From PFJX01 sp031426735 (GTDB lineage: Bacteria; Pseudomonadota; Gammaproteobacteria; Burkholderiales; Thiobacillaceae), in the NCBI GenBank assembly GCA_031426735.1, contig JASJPK010000088.1, positions 1-64,000 of the forward strand: DNA of 64,000 bases, written 5' to 3'. This document shows positions 25,523-32,442 of this stretch, piece by piece. Position numbers and translations under genes: made by a program. The notes beneath the pieces are model-generated. The model did not search any database. It worked only from the letters and a program-made list of their open reading frames with translations, and had not been told where the DNA came from. Each line of letters opens with the position of its first letter. Within the stretch, counting starts at the first letter, position 1.

Positions 25523-26269
25523 TCAGAACTCGAAATAACGCCGGCCTGCGTGGCGCAACTTTGCGCGCAGTCGAATGAAATCCGGGCACAGCTTCGCCAC
25601 CTCGCGCCAGAACGCCGGCGAGTGGTTGCGTTGCGGGAAATGGGCGAGTTCATGGCAGACGACGTAATCGAGTTCTTCCGGGCTGGCCTTGATCAACCGC
25701 CAATTCAGACTGACCACGCCTTTCGGCGACAGACTGCCCCAGCGGGTACGGGCATCGGACAGACGCAACGGCGGCAACGGCAAGCCGGCGCGGGCGGCGT
25801 GCCAGGCCAGACGTTCGGCCAGCAACGCACGCGCCTGCTGCCGATACCACTGCCGGATGGCGGCTTCGACCAGATGTTCGCCGGCGGCGCAGACCAGTTC
25901 GTCGCCCTCCACACGCACGCTCGGGCGTCCGGCCGCGGCTTGCACGCGCAGGGTCAGGCTGCCGCCTTGCCAGGGCAGCACGGTGCCGGTTTGCCACGGC
26001 ATGCTGTCAGACCGGGCCGCGGCGAGCCGTTCGCGCAGCCAGTCGGCATGGCGCAGCAGAAAACGGTCGATATCGGCTTGCGGCAATTGCAACGGCGCAT
26101 TGACCGCGATTTCGCCGCGCTCGGACACGCGCAAAGCCAGGGTCCGGCGCGCAGAACTGCGTTTCAGCCGATAGCTGTGGGCATGGTCGGCCAGCGGCAG
26201 CGGCAGGATTTCTTCCCGCCGCGTCGCCGGCCGCGCGGTTGGCGGCTTCCTGCGTCCGAAAAAACTCAA
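25523..26269 (-). CDS. YgjP-type zinc metallopeptidase (M48-related)
   Basis: 248 residues. The YgjP/DUF45 domain has the zinc motif HELAH with a further His in RNHSPAFW, and the conserved RWGSLSPKGVVSLNWRL. The best start is a TTG at 26269 that overlaps the frdB stop (TTGA); an AAGG lies 7 bases upstream and no ATG or GTG is suitably placed. The domain proper begins about 40 residues in. The family is widespread and its substrate unclear. Coupling to frdB suggests co-expression rather than shared function. Confidence 0.85.
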   Translation of the reverse strand: MSFFGRRKPPTARPATRREEILPLPLADHAHSYRLKRSSARRTLALRVSERGEIAVNAPLQLPQADIDRFLLRHADWLRERLAAARSDSMPWQTGTVLPWQGGSLTLRVQAAAGRPSVRVEGDELVCAAGEHLVEAAIRQWYRQQARALLAERLAWHAARAGLPLPPLRLSDARTRWGSLSPKGVVSLNWRLIKASPEELDYVVCHELAHFPQRNHSPAFWREVAKLCPDFIRLRAKLRHAGRRYFEF

Positions 26270-26991
26270 CGCAAGCCTTGCCGCGCCATGCTGCGGCGCA
26301 AGTAGGCGATCTGCGTCTGCAACGGCAACTCCTTCGGGCAGACGTCGTGGCAGCCGAGCAGGCTCATGCAGCCGAACACGCCAGTGTCGTCGCCGACCAG
26401 ATCGAAGAAATCGGCATCGTTGCGCGTATCGCGCGGGTCGAGCCGGAAGCGGGCGATCTTGTTCATGCCGACCGCGCCGACGAAGTCCGGCCGCATCTGC
26501 GCGGTGCCGCAACCGGCGACGCAGCAGCCGCATTCGATGCAGCGGTCGAGTTCGTAAATGGCCTCGGCCAGGGCCGGCTCCATGCGCGCTTCCAGCGCAT
26601 CGAGATCGGGCTCCGCCGGCAGATGCAGCCAGGCTTGCAGCCGTTCGCTCATGGCGCGCATCCATTTGCCGGTGTTCACCGACAGATCGGCGATCAGCTC
26701 GAAGCCGGGCAGCGGAAACAGCCCGATCTCGGCCGGCAGCTGCGCAGTCAGCGTGCGGCAGGCGAGGCCGGGGCGGCCGTTGATCACCATCGCGCAGGAA
26801 CCGCAGACGCCGGCACGGCAGACGAAATCGAAATTCAGACTGGGATCGAGCGTCTCGCGGATACGCGTCAGCGCGATGAACAAGGTCATGCCCGGCGTTT
26901 CTTCCAGTTGGTAGGTCGCCACATGCGGCTGGCTGGTGGCATCGCGCGGGTTGTGGCGAAACACGTTGAAGATGAGGATTCGGGGACTCAT
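26266..26991 (-). CDS. frdB: fumarate reductase iron-sulfur subunit
   Basis: 241 residues. Carries electrons from the di-heme membrane subunit to the flavin. [2Fe-2S] ligands: CRAGVCGSC plus a later Cys (GLACRT); cluster motifs CIECGCCVAGC and CMSLLGCHDVCP bind the [4Fe-4S] and [3Fe-4S] centres. The FNVFRHNP start and MSLLGCHDVCPKELPLQ segment follow the epsilonproteobacterial (Wolinella) FrdB pattern rather than classical SdhB. It lies 70 bases after frdA, with a hairpin repeat in the gap, and its stop overlaps the TTG of ygjP. Confidence 0.92.
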   Translation of the reverse strand: MSPRILIFNVFRHNPRDATSQPHVATYQLEETPGMTLFIALTRIRETLDPSLNFDFVCRAGVCGSCAMVINGRPGLACRTLTAQLPAEIGLFPLPGFELIADLSVNTGKWMRAMSERLQAWLHLPAEPDLDALEARMEPALAEAIYELDRCIECGCCVAGCGTAQMRPDFVGAVGMNKIARFRLDPRDTRNDADFFDLVGDDTGVFGCMSLLGCHDVCPKELPLQTQIAYLRRSMARQGLR

Positions 26992-27004
26992 GACATCTCA
27001 CAAG

Positions 27005-27056
27005 TAGGGTGCGCCGTGCGCACCATGCGACATGGATCGGTGCGCACGCACCCTGC
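27005..27056. repeat. hairpin repeat between frdA and frdB
   Basis: GTAGGGTGCG..TGCGCACC and its inverse (GGTGCGCACGCACCCT) flank a 15-base loop. A related half-unit is at 60418-60442. As a stem-loop inside the frd transcript it might affect subunit ratio; no T-run. Confidence 0.75.
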
Positions 27057-27061
27057 AAAAC

Positions 27062-29035
27062 TCATGGCAGCGGTTCGCCCAGACGTGCGTTGCGCGTGCG
27101 ATAGCGTTCCGGCAGCAGTTGTTTGAACGACATCAACGCGGGTTGCAGCTTGTGGCGGTCGACATGGCCGGCACGCATTTCGTCGACTTCGGCCTGGCGC
27201 AGCGCGCTGTGCGGATGTTCGACGATGTTCTTGACGCCGTAACCGCGGAAGCCGGGCGGCAGTTCCATATGCGAAATGTCGAGCACTTCATAATCCAGGC
27301 TGGGCTGCGCGTCGCCCTCATGCCAACTGGCCAGCGTGCGGTTGAGCCAGTCGCGGTCGTTACGGGCGGGGAAATCCTCGCGGAAATGCGCGCCCCGGCT
27401 TTCCGTGCGCTGCAACGCGCCCAGTGCCACAGTCAGCGCGATCTTCAACATGCGCGGCAGGCGGTAGGCCAACACCAGTTCCGGATTGGCGTCGAGGTTG
27501 GTTGCGCGCACGCCGACCTTCCGGCTGCGCGCCAGCAATTCGGCCAGTTCGGCGACGGCGCTGTCCAGGTCGGGGCCGTTGCGGAACAGACCGACCTTGT
27601 CGGTCATGATCTGTTCCATGCGCGTGCGCAAAGCGACCGCGCTTTCACTGCCCGCGCGCGCCGCCAGCGCAGTCAGGCTGGCCTGCTCGCGCTCGACGAA
27701 TTCGCGCGCCAGCGCCGGGGAAAGATCGCCCTGGCCCAGACTGGACTGGCAGTAATCGGCGACGTATTCACCGACCAGCATGCCGGCCACCACGGTTTCC
27801 GCCACCGAGTTGCCGCCCAGGCGGTTGAAGCCGTGCATGTCCCAACACGCCGCCTCACCGCAGGAAAACAGGCCGGACAGCCAGGGCGATTCGCCGCGAT
27901 GGTCGGTGCGCACGCCGCCCATCGAGTAATGCTGGGTCGGCCGCACCGGAATCGGGTCCTTCGCCGGGTCGATGCCGAGGAAATAGCGGCAGATGTCCTT
28001 CACTTCGCGCAGGTTCTTGTCGATGTGCGCCGCGCCCAGATTGCTGATGTCGAGCCACAGGTGATCGCCGTAGGGCGAGGCGACACCCTTGCCCGCGCGC
28101 ATGTGTTCCGCCATGCGGCGCGAAACCACGTCGCGCGAGGCGAGTTCCTTCTTCTCCGGCTCGTAATCCGGCATGAAGCGGTGGCCGTCTTTATCCAGCA
28201 GCAAGCCGCCGTCGCCGCGACAGCCTTCGGTGACCAGGATGCCGGCCGGCACGATGGCGGTGGGGTGGAACTGCACCGCTTCCATGTTGCCCAGGCGGGC
28301 GACCCCGGTTTCCAGCGCCAGCGCCGCGCCCATGCCTTCGTTGATCAGCGCGTTGGTGGAGATGCCGTAGATGCGGCCATAACCGCCGGTCGCCAACACG
28401 GTTGCAGTGGCAAGGTAGGCGCTCAGTTCGCCGCTGATCAGGTCGCGCACCACGGCGCCCTGGCAGCGATGGCCGTCGTGGATCAAGGCCATGACTTCCT
28501 TGCGCTCGTGCACCGGAATCGCTTCGGCAATGACGCGGTCGCTCACCGTGTACAGCATGGCGTGGCCAGTGCCGTCGGAGGTGTAGCAGGTGCGCCATTT
28601 GCGCGTACCGCCGAAATCGCGCGCGGTGATCAGGCCGTGCGCGGCCTCCTTTTCGGTCAACGTGACGCGCTGGCCGTTGATCACCACTTCACGCTCGCCG
28701 CGCTGCACGCGGTTCCAGGCCACGCCCCAGGCCGCCAGTTCGCGCACTGCTTTCGGCGCCATGTGCGCGAACATCCGCGCGACGCGCTGGTCGCAGCCCC
28801 AGTCGGAACCGCGCACGGTGTCCTCGAAATGCACGTCCTCGTTGTCGCCCTCGCCCTTGCTGCCGTTGGCCAGACTGGCCTGCATGCCGCCTTGCGCGGC
28901 AACCGAATGCGAACGCTTGGCCGGCACCAACGACAGAATCAGCGTTTCCAGGCCGCGCCGCTTGGCGCCGATGGCGGTACGCAGACCGGCGAGGCCGCCG
29001 CCGACGACAAGGACATCGGTATGGACGATCTTCAT
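27062..29035 (-). CDS. frdA: fumarate reductase flavoprotein subunit
   Basis: 657 residues, nearly the length of Wolinella FrdA. Reduces fumarate to succinate (or the reverse) at a covalently bound FAD. Visible: dinucleotide fold VVGGGLAGLRTA, flavin-linking His at residue 43 (KRSHSVAAQGG, the same residue number as in Wolinella), FHPTAIVPAG and HYSMGGVRTD for the active site. ATG overlaps the frdC stop (ATGA). The order frdC-frdA-frdB and subunit features are those of the di-heme quinol:fumarate reductases. The direction of catalysis in vivo cannot be read from sequence. Confidence 0.95.
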   Translation of the reverse strand: MKIVHTDVLVVGGGLAGLRTAIGAKRRGLETLILSLVPAKRSHSVAAQGGMQASLANGSKGEGDNEDVHFEDTVRGSDWGCDQRVARMFAHMAPKAVRELAAWGVAWNRVQRGEREVVINGQRVTLTEKEAAHGLITARDFGGTRKWRTCYTSDGTGHAMLYTVSDRVIAEAIPVHERKEVMALIHDGHRCQGAVVRDLISGELSAYLATATVLATGGYGRIYGISTNALINEGMGAALALETGVARLGNMEAVQFHPTAIVPAGILVTEGCRGDGGLLLDKDGHRFMPDYEPEKKELASRDVVSRRMAEHMRAGKGVASPYGDHLWLDISNLGAAHIDKNLREVKDICRYFLGIDPAKDPIPVRPTQHYSMGGVRTDHRGESPWLSGLFSCGEAACWDMHGFNRLGGNSVAETVVAGMLVGEYVADYCQSSLGQGDLSPALAREFVEREQASLTALAARAGSESAVALRTRMEQIMTDKVGLFRNGPDLDSAVAELAELLARSRKVGVRATNLDANPELVLAYRLPRMLKIALTVALGALQRTESRGAHFREDFPARNDRDWLNRTLASWHEGDAQPSLDYEVLDISHMELPPGFRGYGVKNIVEHPHSALRQAEVDEMRAGHVDRHKLQPALMSFKQLLPERYRTRNARLGEPLP

Positions 29036-29757
29036 GGCGCGACTTTCATGGCGGCGGGGACATAGCGTTCACCGATCTGCGGCGCATGTTCGATACCGAG
29101 CTTGATGTACGCCGCCAGCGTCAGCAGGCCGAGCACCAGGAAGAACACCGTGAATGCCCATTTCATGCGTTTAAGTTTGCGCCGGGCACCGGCGGGATCA
29201 GAGAAGTCGCCCCATTTCACGGCCAGCCGATACAGGCCGATGCCACCATGCAGCTCGACCAGGAACAACAGGATCAGGTAGAGCGGCCACATCATGCCGC
29301 TCCAGACCCGGTCGGCGGATTCGTAGGGGCCGATCAGCTCCGGGTGCGTCATCATCAAATACAGATGCACCGGCGCCAGAAAGAACATGCCGAAACCGGT
29401 GATGACCTGAACGAACCAAAGTGTGGTGTCTTCGTGCCGCATCGCCCGCATGTGCGCCCAGTAGACGCGATGCTGCCGCCATTGCGCCGGAAACTTGCGC
29501 AACGCCAGCCAGGCATGCACGACGAACAGCGCGAAGATGCCGGCGACGAACAGCGAAACCAGCCAGGGCAGGCCGTAGCCGAAAAAGAAATAGCCCTCGA
29601 AGAAGCGCGCCACGGTCCACATGGCATCTTTGCCGAGCAGGATGGAGGAGACGAACAGCATGTGCAGCCACATGAACAGCCCGAGCAGCAGGCCGCTGAC
29701 GCTTTGCAGCAAGTCCATCCGAGCTGGCCAGGGACCGGGTTTTTCAGTTGCGGGCAT
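29032..29757 (-). CDS. frdC: fumarate reductase di-heme cytochrome b subunit
   Basis: Five-helix membrane anchor, 241 residues from ATG 29757 (a longer reading starts at 29817). Heme b ligands H32, H81, H131 and H170 have exactly the spacing (49, 50, 39) of Wolinella FrdC H44, H93, H143 and H182. The two glutamates of the proton 'E-pathway' (Wolinella E66 and E180) fall at E54 and E168 with the same offset of 12. Closely matching stretches include GLFLGLFM-like GLLLGLFM, TTLWFVQ and VELHGGIGLYRLAVKWG. This supports a menaquinol-linked di-heme enzyme. Overlaps frdA by four bases. No strong ribosome binding site for either start. Confidence 0.92.
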   Translation of the reverse strand: MPATEKPGPWPARMDLLQSVSGLLLGLFMWLHMLFVSSILLGKDAMWTVARFFEGYFFFGYGLPWLVSLFVAGIFALFVVHAWLALRKFPAQWRQHRVYWAHMRAMRHEDTTLWFVQVITGFGMFFLAPVHLYLMMTHPELIGPYESADRVWSGMMWPLYLILLFLVELHGGIGLYRLAVKWGDFSDPAGARRKLKRMKWAFTVFFLVLGLLTLAAYIKLGIEHAPQIGERYVPAAMKVAP

Positions 29758-29802
29758 GAGCGTATTCACGACAACGAAATCTTGTTGGAATGTTACGCCG
29801 TA

Positions 29803-29876
29803 AGTGCTTACTTGCATGCGTTTGCGTCAGCAGCGAGAGCCGATCGAATGCAGCAGGACTTATGCAAGTAAGCACT
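29803..29876. repeat. 15-bp perfect inverted repeat upstream of frdC
   Basis: AGTGCTTACTTGCAT at 29803-29817 and its exact complement at 29862-29876, separated by 44 bases. The outer arm runs into the plsC stop codon and the inner arm contains the alternative upstream ATG of frdC. It could be an operator pair or an mRNA hairpin in the frdC leader. No FNR-type box was found inside it. Confidence 0.75.
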
Positions 29877-30576
29877 AAATCCCACGCATGGCGTCAAGGA
29901 TCCAGTTTTCGCTCTCGGCCAGCACGTGCATGGCTTTGCGGCCCGCGGTCGGAATCGGCGCGCCGATCTTGACGACGATTTCGCCCGGATATTTGAGGAA
30001 ACCGTTCTTCGGCCAGAAACGGCCGGCGTTGTGCGCCACCGGCACCACCGGCACGCCGGCCTTCACCGCCAGCCAGGCGCCGCCGATCTGAAAGCGCCCG
30101 TCTTCGCCGGGTGCCACGCGCGTCCCCTCCGGAAAGATCAGTACCCAGAAGCCCGTTTTCAGGCGTTGCCGGCCTTGCGCTTCGATCTGCTTGAGGGCTT
30201 CCCGCGCCGCGCCGCGATCGATGGCGATCGGGCTGAACAGAGCCAGGCCCCAGCCGAAAAACGGGATGTAGAGCAGATTTTTCTTCAGCACAAACGACAG
30301 CGGCGGAAAGATTTGCTGAAACACGATGGTTTCCCAGGCCGACTGGTGTTTGGACAGGATGACCGCCGGCTCGGCAGGCAGGTTTTCCAGGCCTTCGACG
30401 CGATAGCTGATGCCGACGATCACCCGCGCCAGCCAGTTGACGATCCAGCTCCATTGCGAAATCACCCGATAGCGGGCCATCGCCGGCAACGGAAAAGTCA
30501 TCAAGGTAATCAGGCTGAACGGAATAGTCATGACCGCTTTGACCAGCAGAAATATCAGGGAACGCAGAAAAATCAT
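29875..30576 (-). CDS. plsC: 1-acyl-sn-glycerol-3-phosphate acyltransferase
   Basis: 233 residues. Inner-membrane enzyme that makes phosphatidic acid from lysophosphatidic acid. An N-terminal hydrophobic region (MIFLRSLIFLLVKAVMTIPF) precedes the acyltransferase motifs: HQSAWE (motif I, with Glu in place of the usual Asp), FPEGTR (motif III) and VPVVPVAHN (motif IV). The start at 30576 is chosen because the membrane segment begins there. It lies 13 bases after gmhB, the usual proteobacterial neighbour (often glyS-gmhB-plsC). Confidence 0.92.
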   Translation of the reverse strand: MIFLRSLIFLLVKAVMTIPFSLITLMTFPLPAMARYRVISQWSWIVNWLARVIVGISYRVEGLENLPAEPAVILSKHQSAWETIVFQQIFPPLSFVLKKNLLYIPFFGWGLALFSPIAIDRGAAREALKQIEAQGRQRLKTGFWVLIFPEGTRVAPGEDGRFQIGGAWLAVKAGVPVVPVAHNAGRFWPKNGFLKYPGEIVVKIGAPIPTAGRKAMHVLAESENWILDAMRGI

Positions 30577-30589
30577 GAGTGGGGTTTTC

Positions 30590-31132
30590 TCAGGTCGAAG
30601 CACTGATGATGGCTTGCGCGGCTTGCGCAAGATTCTCGAATACCGGCACGTTGGCGGGCAATTGACCGCCCTCCAGCGTGCGCATGCCTTTGCCGGTTTT
30701 CACCAGCATCGGGCGGGCGCCGGCGGCGATGGCGGCCTGGACATCGCGCAAGGCATCGCCGACCGCATGCACGGACTGAAGTTCGATGTGAAAGCGCGCG
30801 GCGATATCGAGGAACAGACCGGATTTGGGTTTGCGGCACTGGCAACGCGAATCGGCGGCATGCGGGCACAGGAACACCGCGTCGATGCGACCGCCGGCAA
30901 GCGCGACGAGTTTGTGCATCTTGGCGTGGATGGTGTTGAGCGTGGACATGTCGAACAAACCGCGCCCAACGCCGGACTGGTTGGTCGCCACGACCACGCG
31001 AAAACCGGCTTGGTTGAGCTGCGCGATGGCTTCCAGGCTGCCTGGAATGGGGTTCCATTCGCGCGGATTCTTGATGAACTGATCGGAGTCGAAATTGATG
31101 ACGCCATCGCGATCGAGGATAACTAGCTTCAT
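30590..31132 (-). CDS. gmhB: D-glycero-D-manno-heptose-1,7-bisphosphate 7-phosphatase
   Basis: 180-residue HAD phosphatase of the lipopolysaccharide heptose pathway. The HAD motif ILDRDGVIN is at the N-terminus, followed by VATNQSGVGRG (motif II) and GDALRDVQAA (motif IV). The structural zinc site CPH..CQC (CPHAADSRCQC) is the GmhB signature. Its start overlaps the stop of the upstream GGDEF-type gene by 4 bases, and plsC follows by 13 bases. Confidence 0.95.
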   Translation of the reverse strand: MKLVILDRDGVINFDSDQFIKNPREWNPIPGSLEAIAQLNQAGFRVVVATNQSGVGRGLFDMSTLNTIHAKMHKLVALAGGRIDAVFLCPHAADSRCQCRKPKSGLFLDIAARFHIELQSVHAVGDALRDVQAAIAAGARPMLVKTGKGMRTLEGGQLPANVPVFENLAQAAQAIISAST

Positions 31133-32430
31133 GGTCGCTCCTGCAACGGGTCGGGTGAATCATTTTGAGCGCGGCCGGCAGTGCGCTCAAGCTCGCGCAA
31201 CGCAATCGGATCTGCCGCCAGTTCGACCCGGTTACTGCCCTTGGCCCTGGCCAAGGCAAGTGCGGCATCGGCGCGCCGCATGAACGCTGCGGTGGTCTCG
31301 CCGGCACACCATTGCGCCAGGCCGACGCTGACGCTGACATAGACCGAAGCTTCCGGCAGACGCAGCGGTACTCGATGCAGTTCGGCGCACAGGCGTTCGG
31401 CCAGTTGGCGGCCGCTGCGGATATCGGTGTCGTGCAGCAGCGCGGCGAAGGAGGCTTCGCCCAGGCGCGCCAGACTGTCGCTGCGCCGCAGCACATGCTG
31501 GCAGACGCTGACCACGTGCTTGAGGACGGACTCGCTATGGTGATGGCCGTAGGTATCGTTGATCTGCTTGAAATAATCGACGTCGAGTACCAGCAAGGAC
31601 ACCGGTTGCGGCGACGTCGACCTATCCGCGCCGGGGCCGGCGTGGATGGCGTCTTCGATCAAGTCCAGGAAATGGCGCAGATTGGCGGCGCCGGTGAGCA
31701 CATCGCTTTGCGCCAGCACGTCCCGTTCGGCTTGCAGGCGAGCGCGCAGCTCGCGTTCGCGATCCAGTTCGAGCTGGATGTGGCGGCGGCATTCCGCATC
31801 GACGAATTCCTCGCGCATGCGCCGACTTTTGCGGTAGGCCGCGCGCGCGCCGAACAGATTGGTTGCGGAGAAGAGGACGCCCAGATTGAGGAATTCGCGC
31901 GCGGAAAACTGAAAATGCGCGTTCATCAGATAGACGAAAATCAACGTGCTGCCCAACGCCAGCCCCAACGCGGGAAGAAACCGGTTCGGCACGAAGATGT
32001 AAATTCCCAGCAACAGCAACATCATGCTCATGCCGTGCCAGCCGGGCTCGTAGGGGCGCAGCAAGGTCATCGAGAGAAACCCGATCAGGGCGACGAACTC
32101 CACCAGGGTCGGCGTGACGCCATCCATCAGCGAACGCCAGTAATGCGCCGCGCTCCACACGACGACCAACGCCACCACACCGATCACGATGCGGCCATTG
32201 AACAACGTGCTGAATTCCTCGCCCGGCCCCAGCGCCAGGTAATCGCTCACCGCCAGCAGCAGACTGATCAGTACACCGAAACCGAATGCGAAACGGGTGT
32301 CGCGCACCACAGAATCGTGACACGCGGCACGGAATACCAGTTCCGTGTCGCTATCGACAAACTCCGCGGTGAAACGGGAGATGCGAAAGTCGGTTTTGCT
32401 ATCGGTCGCGGTCGCCGCGGTCGCAGGCAT
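31129..32430 (-). CDS. membrane GGDEF-family protein with altered active site
   Basis: 433 residues. About five or six hydrophobic helices (residues 45-200) form a membrane sensor, then a coiled coil (about 215-250) and a GGDEF-fold domain (about 255-415) with DVDYFKQINDTYGHHHSE intact. The catalytic signature is changed from GGDEF to GEASF (from residue 324, in RLGEASFAALL), so diguanylate cyclase activity is unlikely; it may bind GTP or c-di-GMP as a receptor. It is inserted between glyS and gmhB and overlaps gmhB by four bases (ATGA), 13 bases after glyS. Confidence 0.85.
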   Translation of the reverse strand: MPATAATATDSKTDFRISRFTAEFVDSDTELVFRAACHDSVVRDTRFAFGFGVLISLLLAVSDYLALGPGEEFSTLFNGRIVIGVVALVVVWSAAHYWRSLMDGVTPTLVEFVALIGFLSMTLLRPYEPGWHGMSMMLLLLGIYIFVPNRFLPALGLALGSTLIFVYLMNAHFQFSAREFLNLGVLFSATNLFGARAAYRKSRRMREEFVDAECRRHIQLELDRERELRARLQAERDVLAQSDVLTGAANLRHFLDLIEDAIHAGPGADRSTSPQPVSLLVLDVDYFKQINDTYGHHHSESVLKHVVSVCQHVLRRSDSLARLGEASFAALLHDTDIRSGRQLAERLCAELHRVPLRLPEASVYVSVSVGLAQWCAGETTAAFMRRADAALALARAKGSNRVELAADPIALRELERTAGRAQNDSPDPLQERP

Positions 32431-32442
32431 GGGCGTTGGCGG

